Origin: Oscillospiraceae bacterium
GTDB taxonomy: Bacteria; Bacillota; Clostridia; Oscillospirales; Acutalibacteraceae
Reading direction: 5' to 3'
NCBI GenBank assembly: GCA_902774165.1
Contig: CACYHJ010000189.1
Location: 1-5,603 of the forward strand
Length of the DNA: 5,603 nt
The notes under the pieces are model-generated. The model was given only the letters and a program-made list of their open reading frames with translations. It was not told where the DNA came from and did no database searches. Shown in pieces: positions 1-5,391 of this stretch (position 1 is the first letter of the stretch; every line of letters begins with the position of its first letter). The position numbers and the translations under genes were made by a program.

Positions 1-98
1 CTCCGCAGGCAACCTGACGGTTGTCAAGGAGAATCTGTGCAAGATGACGGAACAAAGATCAAGCAAGACGCGCATTCGTATTTGTGCGGTGTTGCCAT
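1..98 (-). other. untranslated leader of a leftward gene beyond the window
   Basis: This stretch lies downstream of the leftward promoter at 105-132 and contains no credible reading frame. Read on the minus strand it would be a leader of about 97 nt. It contains a short hairpin at 9-26 (a 7-bp stem with one G-T pair around a TGAC-type loop). The last bases at the window edge read CTGCGGAG on the minus strand, so GGAG at 1-4 could be the ribosome binding site of a gene starting just outside. I do not recognise a riboswitch, T-box or known small RNA here. The leader assignment depends entirely on the promoter call. Confidence 0.35.
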
Positions 99-104
99 AT
101 ATCT

Positions 105-132
105 ATTATATGATATTTTTGTAAAAAGTCAA
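105..132 (-). promoter_or_regulatory. sigma-A-type promoter, leftward
   Basis: On the minus strand there is a -35 element TTGACT (127-132), a 16-bp A/T-rich spacer and a perfect -10 TATAAT (105-110). Transcription would start near 98. It lies just after the terminator of the decarboxylase gene, so it starts a new leftward transcription unit whose first gene is outside the window. The match is 5/6 at -35 and 6/6 at -10. The 16-bp spacer is one base short of the optimum. Confidence 0.7.
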
Positions 133-155
133 TGAAAGAACGGGAATTAAAACAT

Positions 156-209
156 AAAAACCGGAAATGCGTCGGGCGCGACTCACGCTTCGCAGACCGA
201 AATCCGGTT
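156..209 (-). terminator. intrinsic terminator after the decarboxylase gene
   Basis: Read leftward, AACCGGA (203-209) pairs with TCCGGTT (159-165) and is followed by TTTTTATGTTTT. A short inner TGCG/CGCA pairing is possible. The hairpin encloses the TGA stop codon at 183-185, so the ascending arm is in the last codons of the decarboxylase gene. The loop is large for a textbook terminator, so the call is moderate. The new promoter immediately beyond supports a transcription boundary here. Confidence 0.5.
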
Positions 210-1580
210 ATTATCTCCGGTCTCGGAGAAACGCAGCCGGATCTGAGCGTTTCCTGATGCGTGATAATAATCGCAGAATCCCGCCGGGATCCGCTCCCCC
301 GGGATCAGCGCCGGGACGCCGGGCGGATAGGCGTATACGTACTCGCCGCACACCGCCCCTTCGGCTTCCGCGATCGGAATCGCCCTGCGCGCACCGTGAG
401 ACGCTGTATAAGCCGAGCATACGACTTTGGGCAGCGGCATCGGAATCCGGGGCGTTTGCCGTTGCGGACCTTCCAGGGAATCAAGCTCCCGCAGCGCGCC
501 GGCAAGCGCGCGGAAATCTTTTGCTTCATCCAGGACGGACGTCATTGCAAGCACATGATGAAATCCCGCCATTTCCGGCTCGATCCCGCGGGAACGCAGC
601 TTTTCATACAGTTCCCTGCCGGTAAAGGAATCGCTTTGAATCAGCAGCTTCCCCGGGTCAAAATCAAACGCGTCCGCAATATCCTCTTGTCGTAAAAGCC
701 GGATCGTTTTCAGATCCCGGACGTCATGACGCAGCTGCGTCAGATTATTCCAATACGCCTCAAACAGCGCCTCCCCGCGATCATGCAGCAGATGCGCGCA
801 GGCGTCGCAGGACGCCATGACCGGATAGGACGGACTTGAGGTCTCAAAGATATCCAGCGCCCTGTGAAAAGGCTTGGAAAACTGATCGTTATTGATGATC
901 GCAGCCGCGCCGCCGGTCAGCGCAGGCAGCGTTTTGTGAAGACTCATGATAACAATATCCGCACCCAGCGCGGCGGCAGAATCGGGAAACGCCCTGTGAA
1001 AACCGAAATGGGCCCCATGCGCGGCGTCGACGACCATCGCCGCACCGTAACGGCGCGAAATCTCTCCCAACGACCGAAGGTCGCTGACCACGCCCTCATA
1101 CGTCGGGCTGGTCAGGATCAGCGCGCAGGCGTCGGGATGCCGGGCAAACGCCTGTTCTGCTTCTTCCGGCGGAACGGAAGAGCAAAATCCGTGAATCTCG
1201 TCCGCCGCAGGCTGCACGAACACCGGTTTCAGATCGCAGAGCTCCAAAGCGTTATAAACGCTGAGATGGCAGTTTCGCGCGACGATAACCGTTGAACCCC
1301 TCGGGCAAACCGCATAGACCGCGGCAAGGATCCCGCAGGTGCTGCCGTCGGTCATCCAAAGGAATTCTTTCCCGCCGAACACGTTTTGCGCGTATTCCAT
1401 CGAACGCAGAAGAATCCCTTCCGGCGCGTGAAGATCGTCGGAATCCGGCAATTCCGTAATATCATAGGCTCCGCCGAGCACAGAGAGATAGTCGTTCTGT
1501 TTTCTCTTGTGTCCCGGCATATGAAAGGGGATCATCCGGTCTCGGTATTCCCCAAGAAAGTCAATCAGTCTGTCCGCCAT
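183..1580 (-). CDS. Orn/Lys/Arg decarboxylase-family PLP enzyme (short form)
   Basis: A 465-residue fold-type I PLP enzyme of the Orn/Lys/Arg decarboxylase major-domain family, which removes the carboxyl group of basic amino acids to give polyamine precursors. Visible family marks are MPGHK at 21-25 near the N-terminus, the DGST phosphate-binding turn at 78-81, VVDAAHGAHFG with cofactor Asp185 and His188, SLHKT with the Schiff-base lysine Lys216, and the C-terminal YPPGVPALIPGERI at 418-431. The length matches the short Firmicutes forms (B. subtilis SpeA and YaaO type, about 480 residues) and not the ~700-residue enterobacterial enzymes, so there is no receiver-like wing domain. The protein is cytosolic, with no signal peptide. 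The ATG at 1580 is preceded by GGGAG with a 7-base spacing. A strong terminator lies directly upstream, so expression may rely on read-through or attenuation. Arginine or lysine is the likeliest substrate, but the sequence alone does not decide this. Confidence 0.9.
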   Translation of the reverse strand: MADRLIDFLGEYRDRMIPFHMPGHKRKQNDYLSVLGGAYDITELPDSDDLHAPEGILLRSMEYAQNVFGGKEFLWMTDGSTCGILAAVYAVCPRGSTVIVARNCHLSVYNALELCDLKPVFVQPAADEIHGFCSSVPPEEAEQAFARHPDACALILTSPTYEGVVSDLRSLGEISRRYGAAMVVDAAHGAHFGFHRAFPDSAAALGADIVIMSLHKTLPALTGGAAAIINNDQFSKPFHRALDIFETSSPSYPVMASCDACAHLLHDRGEALFEAYWNNLTQLRHDVRDLKTIRLLRQEDIADAFDFDPGKLLIQSDSFTGRELYEKLRSRGIEPEMAGFHHVLAMTSVLDEAKDFRALAGALRELDSLEGPQRQTPRIPMPLPKVVCSAYTASHGARRAIPIAEAEGAVCGEYVYAYPPGVPALIPGERIPAGFCDYYHASGNAQIRLRFSETGDNNRISVCEA

Positions 1581-1587
1581 CCGATTT

Positions 1588-1592
1588 CTCCC
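1588..1592 (-). promoter_or_regulatory. ribosome binding site of the decarboxylase gene
   Basis: GGGAG on the minus strand lies 7 bases before the ATG at 1578-1580 and fixes this start. It is only one base beyond the T-run of the terminator hairpin at 1594-1629, so any transcript covering it must have passed through that hairpin or begun inside it. Confidence 0.7.
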
Positions 1593-1593
1593 G

Positions 1594-1629
1594 AAAAAAC
1601 GCCGGAACCGAAAATGCGGCCCGGCGTTT
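1594..1629 (-). terminator. strong intrinsic terminator after the membrane-anchored protein gene
   Basis: Read leftward, AAACGCCGG (1621-1629) pairs perfectly over 9 bp with CCGGCGTTT (1597-1605), and a run of six T residues covers 1594-1599. The 15-base loop can form a further CCG/CGG mini-stem. It lies about 70 bases after the stop codon at 1699. It ends only 13 bases before the ATG of the next gene in the same direction, so it could also act as an attenuator for the decarboxylase gene. Confidence 0.8.
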
Positions 1630-1698
1630 GCTGCAGTTTGTTCTATCGGCGAGTCAACATTGCCGACATTTGAAATTACGATTGAACGATATGATCTG

Positions 1699-2712
1699 TT
1701 ACCAATTCAGAATCCAGGTTTCCACTTCCGCGCCGTCAATCACAGCGGTGCCGTTAATCGGCCCGGCCTTTCCCCCGCCGTCGATGTGAAGCTCAATTGT
1801 ATAGACGGCCTTCGTGACATAACCGTCCGCATTGATTTCCGCGTGGATCTTCGAGCCGGGATAGGTGATGTCCGCTTTCGTGACGGTAAGCATGCTCAGA
1901 TCAAGCGCGCCCACGTTCAGATAGCCGATTCCCGCCGCGTTGTTCGCCGGAGTGTCGTTCAAGCCGACGGTTTCCGATACAAGCGTCAGGTCGACGATCA
2001 CGCCGTCGCCGCTGCGCTGGATCGTTGCGTTGGCAACGCCCGCGTCTGTCAGCGTGAAGCTGCCGTTCTGCGGCAGGAGAATGCTCATGGCCTCCCCTTC
2101 GCCGTTATACGCTTTGCCGTCATAGAAGGAGAGCGTTTCATCCGAAGGCTTGACAACAGAGCTGATCAGACTGTTGGCAACGCTTTTGACAATGCTGCCG
2201 CCGGTAATCTCGGCAATATTGATTTTATCAAACGCTTCGGTATGCTGAACCGTAAGATTTCCTTTGAACCCTTTTGTCTTATTCACCGCGCTGGCAAGCA
2301 GCTGGACGATCTGCGCCTTATTCATGGACGTAACGTCCGCCGTAGTAGGAACGTCCGGAGCCACCGTTTGCTCGGGCGCGGGAGCGTTCGTCGGCTGCGC
2401 CGCCGCTGCGGTTGTCTGCACCGCTGCGGCTGTCGTCGCTGCCGGCTGCGCAGCAGTGACTGCGGGCACCGTCGCCGCCGGAACGGTCACAACGTTGGGA
2501 TCGGGGACATTGACCGCGGGATCCGCTGCAATCGGCGCCTGCTGGGTCGCCTGAACCACTCCCCCGTTATTGGCGTTATATACAGACTCCGCGATTTTCT
2601 GCGCGTAATTCGGTTTGTTGTTCATTCCATGAATCGCAAGGTAAGAAACAAAAATCGCCGCGACAAGAACAATCCCGATAATCTCAAGAAACAGCTTTGT
2701 TGTTTTATTCAT
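1699..2712 (-). CDS. membrane-anchored extracytoplasmic protein of unknown function
   Basis: 337 residues that I do not recognise as a named family. Residues 1-7 are short and basic (MNKTTKL). Residues 8-27 form one hydrophobic helix, most likely an uncleaved signal anchor because no clear signal-peptidase or lipobox motif follows. Residues about 52-126 are a low-complexity linker of Ala, Thr, Pro, Val and Gln. Residues about 127-337 are a globular domain rich in alternating beta-strand patterns, including FYDGKAYNGEGEAM near 197-209 and a C-terminal run ending in ETWILNW. The layout suggests an outward-facing domain held off the membrane by a flexible stalk. The domain's strand pattern recalls LolA/LppX-like lipid-binding folds, but that is only a guess. 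The ATG at 2712 has AGAGG 9 bases upstream and an extended -10 beyond it. A terminator follows the stop, so the gene looks monocistronic. Confidence 0.8.
   Translation of the reverse strand: MNKTTKLFLEIIGIVLVAAIFVSYLAIHGMNNKPNYAQKIAESVYNANNGGVVQATQQAPIAADPAVNVPDPNVVTVPAATVPAVTAAQPAATTAAAVQTTAAAAQPTNAPAPEQTVAPDVPTTADVTSMNKAQIVQLLASAVNKTKGFKGNLTVQHTEAFDKINIAEITGGSIVKSVANSLISSVVKPSDETLSFYDGKAYNGEGEAMSILLPQNGSFTLTDAGVANATIQRSGDGVIVDLTLVSETVGLNDTPANNAAGIGYLNVGALDLSMLTVTKADITYPGSKIHAEINADGYVTKAVYTIELHIDGGGKAGPINGTAVIDGAEVETWILNW
2335..2559 (-). repeat. low-complexity DNA encoding the Ala/Thr/Pro linker
   Basis: GCT/GCG/ACC-type codons recur here in an irregular, GC-rich pattern encoding residues about 52-126 of the membrane-anchored protein. 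The composition is dominated by Ala, Thr, Pro, Val and Gln. It is not a perfect tandem repeat, but such tracts often vary in length between strains. It also produces a spurious open frame on the opposite strand at 2264-2554. Confidence 0.6.
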
Positions 2713-2749
2713 AGATATGACCTCTCATTTTAATTGACCATACTATTCT

Positions 2750-2758
2750 TTTATAACA
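2750..2758 (-). promoter_or_regulatory. extended -10 promoter of the membrane-anchored protein gene
   Basis: On the minus strand TGTTATAAA gives a TG-n extended -10 with TATAAA. No good -35 is visible 17 bases upstream, although the region is strongly A/T-rich. The start site would be near 2743, giving a leader of about 30 nt that includes the AGAGG ribosome binding site. Confidence 0.45.
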
Positions 2759-2832
2759 GATATTTATTGCAAAATTATTAACACAGAGATAATATATTTG
2801 ATATTTTTGCAACATTTCATGTTTTATTCCTC

Positions 2833-2861
2833 TTGTAACACTTTCGGTTTTGTGTTATAGG
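2833..2861 (+). promoter_or_regulatory. rightward sigma-A-like promoter in the divergent gap
   Basis: TTGTAA (2833-2838), a 17-bp spacer and TATAGG (2856-2861), with a TG-n extension of the -10 at 2853-2855. Each hexamer matches 4/6. The predicted start near 2868 coincides with the first base of a stem-loop, and a terminator follows at 2905-2947, which makes the weak match more credible. Confidence 0.4.
2834..2859. promoter_or_regulatory. inverted repeat overlapping the rightward promoter (operator-like)
   Basis: TGTAACAC (2834-2841) and GTGTTATA (2852-2859) form a dyad with 7 of 8 complementary positions around a 10-base spacer. It spans the core of the rightward promoter from -35 to -10. 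Another TTAACAC half-site occurs at 2778-2784. A DNA-binding repressor is one reading. A chance dyad in A/T-rich DNA is the alternative. Confidence 0.35.
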
Positions 2862-2867
2862 ATGATC

Positions 2868-2947
2868 GACAAGGTTTCGCTCCTCGTCCTGACGCGGAAC
2901 AGAACTGACAGAAAGGAAAACGAACCCGTTTCATTGTCAGATTTTTT
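2868..2947 (+). ncRNA. candidate small RNA with 5' stem-loop and terminator
   Basis: The predicted transcript begins at 2868 from the promoter at 2833-2861 and ends at the terminator T-run, giving about 80 nt. A stem-loop sits at the very 5' end (2868-2888: GAC-A-AGG against CCT-C-GTC with one A/C mismatch and a 7-base loop). The terminator hairpin forms the 3' end. No ribosome binding site with a sensible reading frame is seen, and an open frame crossing it (2850-3056) has no protein character. I do not recognise an RNA family. It could instead be a terminated leader upstream of the spore protein gene, although that gene has its own promoter candidate downstream. Confidence 0.35.
2905..2947 (+). 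terminator. intrinsic terminator, rightward, upstream of the spore protein gene
   Basis: CTGACA (2905-2910) pairs with TGTCAG (2935-2940). Inside it GAAAACG (2916-2922) pairs with CGTTTC (2927-2932) with one bulged A around an AACC loop. ATTTTTT follows immediately at 2941-2947. There is no T-run on the other strand, so it works rightward only. It implies a transcript entering from the left that is kept separate from the spore protein gene. Confidence 0.55.
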
Positions 2948-2950
2948 CAT

Positions 2951-2979
2951 TGATAATGCAGAAATTCCGTCACATAATA
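2951..2979 (+). promoter_or_regulatory. sigma-G-like promoter of the spore protein gene
   Basis: CATAATA at 2973-2979 fits the forespore sigma-G -10 consensus (CATWHTA). About 17 bases upstream, TGATA at 2951-2955 is a partial match to the GHATR-type -35. Transcription would start near 2986, giving a leader of about 80 nt. Alpha/beta-type spore proteins are classically transcribed by sigma-G in the forespore, which supports the assignment. The -35 is imperfect. Confidence 0.5.
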
Positions 2980-3066
2980 ACCCTGCAAGACGAAAAGGAA
3001 CAGATCGCCGTCAGCATACGCCGGCGAAACGGTTTCCTCGTCGGCAGAAAGGTTAGGTGAAAAAAT

Positions 3067-3264
3067 ATGTCCAGATCGGGTAACTCTGCTGCTGTACCTG
3101 CTGCGCGCGCGGCGCTTGATCGTTTCAAGATGGAAGCTGCCAGCGAAGTCGGCGTGACCCTCAAGCAGGGCGACAACGGTGATCTTACGTCCAGACAGGC
3201 CGGTTCTATCGGCGGCCAGATGGTCAAGAAGATGATCGAAAGCTATGAAAACAGCATGAAATAA
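3067..3264 (+). CDS. alpha/beta-type small acid-soluble spore protein
   Basis: 65 residues, the usual size for this family. These proteins coat forespore DNA, shift it towards an A-like form and protect it from UV and heat, and are broken down at germination as an amino-acid store. The first family block is FKMEAASEVGV at residues 20-30. The germination protease GPR would cut after Glu27, in the ASE-VGV context. The second block is GDLTSRQAGSIGGQMVKKMI at residues 38-57. Val28 after the cut site differs from the Phe of the B. subtilis proteins. The ATG at 3067 is preceded by AGGTGA six bases upstream, a good anti-Shine-Dalgarno match. A sigma-G-like promoter lies upstream and a bidirectional terminator downstream, so the gene is monocistronic. 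It is the best evidence in the window for an endospore former. Confidence 0.95.
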   Translation: MSRSGNSAAVPAARAALDRFKMEAASEVGVTLKQGDNGDLTSRQAGSIGGQMVKKMIESYENSMK

Positions 3265-3280
3265 GTTCTGCCGGAGCGAT

Positions 3281-3310
3281 TTCTGAAACAAAGCTTACCG
3301 CTTTTCAGAA
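3281..3310 (+). other. stem-loop in the 3' untranslated region of the spore protein gene
   Basis: TTCTGAAA (3281-3288) pairs perfectly with TTTCAGAA (3303-3310), with a possible inner AGC/GCT pairing. No T-run follows on either strand, so it is not a terminator itself. It lies between the stop codon and the real terminator and would sit in the 3' end of the spore-protein messenger RNA, possibly stabilising it. Confidence 0.4.
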
Positions 3311-3330
3311 CAAATTCCCGGACGGAACGC

Positions 3331-3375
3331 AAAAAACAGCGAGGTCGGCGAATTGCCGTCGCTTCGCTGTTTTTT
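3331..3375. terminator. bidirectional intrinsic terminator between converging genes
   Basis: A perfect 12-bp stem pairs 3331-3342 (six A then CAGCGA) with 3364-3375 (TCGCTG then six T). An inner CGGC/GCCG stem at 3346-3358 adds stability. The A-run on one side and T-run on the other give a T-tract in either direction. It therefore ends the rightward spore protein transcript and the leftward transcript of the hydrolase fusion, which stops at 3445. Confidence 0.85.
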
Positions 3376-3444
3376 GACGGAAACGATTTTCTGGCAGGAT
3401 AGAAGGCGCCGCCTGCCCAAGGGATTTCACAGGTGACCGTCTGA

Positions 3445-5370
3445 TCAGAACGCGGTATAATGGAAACTCCTGCTTTTTGCAAAAGACATAAAATCTTTTT
3501 CGATATACGTCACATTGATTTTGCCGATTGCGGGCGTTCTGAGCGATTTCGTCAGGGGCGTCAGTGTGATCTGTTTTGATTCGCCAGGCATCAGCTTGCA
3601 GGAAACCGGAGAGACGGCATAGGGGATGCCGCACGCGGTCACACCGGTGACGTAAATCTCATGTTCGAGAGAATCATTCCGCAGCGTCGCCCTGATTTTC
3701 CCGTCAGCGGGCCGAAGGTAATTGTCCGCGCGCGTCTCCAGTCGGATCGACAGGTCGTCGCCGGGACAATGGGAATCCGTAAACTGCGGGAACGCGGGAT
3801 CGGAATCCACCGAGTCAAGGTCATCCGTCAAAAGCAGCTTCATCGTCAGCTCCAGCGTATCGTTATCCCAATAGCTCTGACCGTGGGTCATTTCGCGGAC
3901 GATCCAGGTATTCTCCGGCAGGAAGGCATTCGTCAGATCAAGGTCGTTTGAGGGAGAGATATGTTTTCCCGTACGGCCGTCGCCGAAAGTCTCGCCGAGC
4001 GGCGTACCCTCGCCGCCGACAGCGCCCGCGGCATCCACAAGGCCGTCACCGTTGATCTTGCTGCCCGCCGCGAGCTCGATCCCGTTCCCCATCAGAACAG
4101 CGACGCGCACGCCGTCGGCTTTCGCCCGCGCAAGCGTTTCGGGGATATGGCTCATCACGCCGTACTGCACCGCGTCGCACTCTTCGATCACGGCGGCGTT
4201 TTTCACGGGATCAAGGAACCGCGCCTTCATCGCCTCATAATCCTTTGTTTTGCAAAGGCACCAGATTCCTGGCGCAGTCATCAGATAACGGTCCATCAGC
4301 TCCATCACCATCGGATAACCGACGTTTTTGATGATACGCGCGGGAACGAGCTTCAGCAGCGATTCGATATACATTTCATGCATCCCGAGCCGCAGGATGA
4401 TGCGGGCCATCGGGCCGGGATTCAGCTGAAAATCATTTTTGTTTTCGGGGAAAAGCTTTGTGAAAACCTCGGATCCTGACCATGCCGGGGAGCAGAACAG
4501 AACTCTGCCCAGCGCAGCGCCGCCGTTGCCGTCGATATACTGCGCGGTGATCGTGCTGCCGTAGGAATTGCAATAAATATCGACCTTTTCGCTGCCGGTC
4601 TGTTCGCGGACCTCATCAATAAAGCCGCGCAGCTGATCGGCAAGCGTGATTGCGCCGAGCCGCCAGTCGTAGCAGAAGAAAAAGACGTTTTCCTCGCCGA
4701 TGCGGTCGGCGATAAACGGCACGATATGCGCGCCGTGGTCGACCGTTCCCCACCGGCCGTTTCTTCTGATCGCGGCATAAGAGCTCTCTGCAGCCCCGAC
4801 GACCGCCGGGGAAATATTATACACGGATTTTCCGTCTGCGTCCATTTCAAGCAGTTTGATGGACTCGCCGCCGACGTAGACGCCGGTTTCCGTCAGGTCT
4901 TTATACGAAAACAAAAACAGGGATTTCAGCGCTCCGACAATCAGATCTTTTTTCACGTCGTTGAAGATCCATGTGACAGGCTGATAGTATTTTGTCTCGT
5001 TTTCGGCGCCCTTGTCAAGCACAAGCATGGATTCGCAGATGCCCGGAACGAAGTGAGAGGGCGTAACCAGGTTGATGTTGTGGGCGCCCTGTTCCTTCAG
5101 ATCAAAGAAAATATCACAAAGCTCGGCCGGGGAAACTTCACGACCGATTCCGTCCTCGGAGATGGCGGCATTCTGGCAGAAGGCGCAGCGCAGCGTGCAG
5201 TGGGAAAAAAAGACGGCCCCGCTCCCGCTTTCTCCAGACAAAAAAGGCTCTTCATAAAAATGAAGGGCCGCCCGTGCCGCTTTCAGGTTCTCTCCCATTT
5301 TACAGAAACCTGTCTTCTGGCTCCTATCAACACCGCAATGCCGCGGACATAACCGGCAGTCTGTTTCCAT
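3445..5370 (-). CDS. fusion: PflX-like radical SAM N-terminus joined to LCAT-like alpha/beta hydrolase
   Basis: 641 residues in one unbroken frame from two unrelated families. Residues 1 to about 106 match PflX-like radical SAM proteins (pyruvate formate-lyase activase homologues): Cys5, Cys8, Cys12 and Cys23 precede HCTLRCAFCQN, whose Cys58, Cys62 and Cys65 form the CxxxCxxC [4Fe-4S] site. GAHNINLVTPSHF then ends that part, leaving well over half of the SAM barrel missing. From about 107 the protein is an LCAT-like hydrolase beginning at its FVPGI oxyanion loop. YDWR (234-237), nucleophile Ser269 in CNSYGS, Asp442 in GDG and His496 form the expected motifs. Residues about 525-641 look like a beta-sandwich domain. 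Hydrolases of this type usually carry a signal peptide, which is absent here. The ATG has only a weak A/G-rich ribosome site. The radical SAM part cannot be active. The hydrolase part might be, if it folds without its first strand. An assembly chimera is a serious alternative. Confidence 0.75.
   Translation of the reverse strand: METDCRLCPRHCGVDRSQKTGFCKMGENLKAARAALHFYEEPFLSGESGSGAVFFSHCTLRCAFCQNAAISEDGIGREVSPAELCDIFFDLKEQGAHNINLVTPSHFVPGICESMLVLDKGAENETKYYQPVTWIFNDVKKDLIVGALKSLFLFSYKDLTETGVYVGGESIKLLEMDADGKSVYNISPAVVGAAESSYAAIRRNGRWGTVDHGAHIVPFIADRIGEENVFFFCYDWRLGAITLADQLRGFIDEVREQTGSEKVDIYCNSYGSTITAQYIDGNGGAALGRVLFCSPAWSGSEVFTKLFPENKNDFQLNPGPMARIILRLGMHEMYIESLLKLVPARIIKNVGYPMVMELMDRYLMTAPGIWCLCKTKDYEAMKARFLDPVKNAAVIEECDAVQYGVMSHIPETLARAKADGVRVAVLMGNGIELAAGSKINGDGLVDAAGAVGGEGTPLGETFGDGRTGKHISPSNDLDLTNAFLPENTWIVREMTHGQSYWDNDTLELTMKLLLTDDLDSVDSDPAFPQFTDSHCPGDDLSIRLETRADNYLRPADGKIRATLRNDSLEHEIYVTGVTACGIPYAVSPVSCKLMPGESKQITLTPLTKSLRTPAIGKINVTYIEKDFMSFAKSRSFHYTAF
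5038..5058 (-). other. fusion breakpoint between radical SAM and hydrolase segments
   Basis: This segment encodes SHFVPGI (residues 105-111). The left-hand family expects a threonine/serine-His-Phe/Tyr-x-Pro stretch here, and the hydrolase family expects a strand ending in Phe-Val-Pro-Gly-Ile. The codons for Phe-Val-Pro could therefore come from either parent. A join at such microhomology is typical of a deletion/recombination event or of an assembly error. No insertion sequence, repeat pair or frame disruption is seen at the site. Confidence 0.6.
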
Positions 5371-5391
5371 TGTTTTTCTTTTCTGTTTTTT

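Noticed and set aside
44..124. Possible rightward 26-codon peptide after an AAGGAG at 26-31
   Set aside because: The AAGGAG lies far from the ATG, the peptide has no recognisable character, and the strand is opposite to a strong promoter occupying its end.
2264..2554. Rightward open frame of 96 codons rich in Ala, Val and Cys
   Set aside because: It is the antisense shadow of the low-complexity linker of the membrane-anchored protein. Its apparent hydrophobicity comes from the repeated GC-rich codons.
1660..2733. Long rightward open frame (357 codons) opposite the membrane-anchored protein
   Set aside because: The leftward frame has a start with ribosome site, an N-terminal helix, sensible composition and a terminator. 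The rightward one is Arg/Cys-rich with no recognisable motif, as expected of an antisense shadow.
2864..2875. Spo0A-box-like TTGTCGAT on the minus strand near the divergent promoters
   Set aside because: It matches TGTCGAA only 6 of 7, is a single copy, and lies at the start of the candidate small RNA's first stem. Chance is sufficient.
2850..3056. Rightward open frame of 68 codons in the divergent gap
   Set aside because: It begins inside the promoter region, has no ribosome binding site, crosses an intrinsic terminator and a sigma-G-like promoter, and has a basic, unstructured composition with no family resemblance.
4422..4850. Alternative leftward frame of 142 codons inside the fusion gene
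   Set aside because: It lies within the hydrolase coding region in another frame, and the motifs YDWR and Ser269 are in the main frame. It does not indicate a frameshift.
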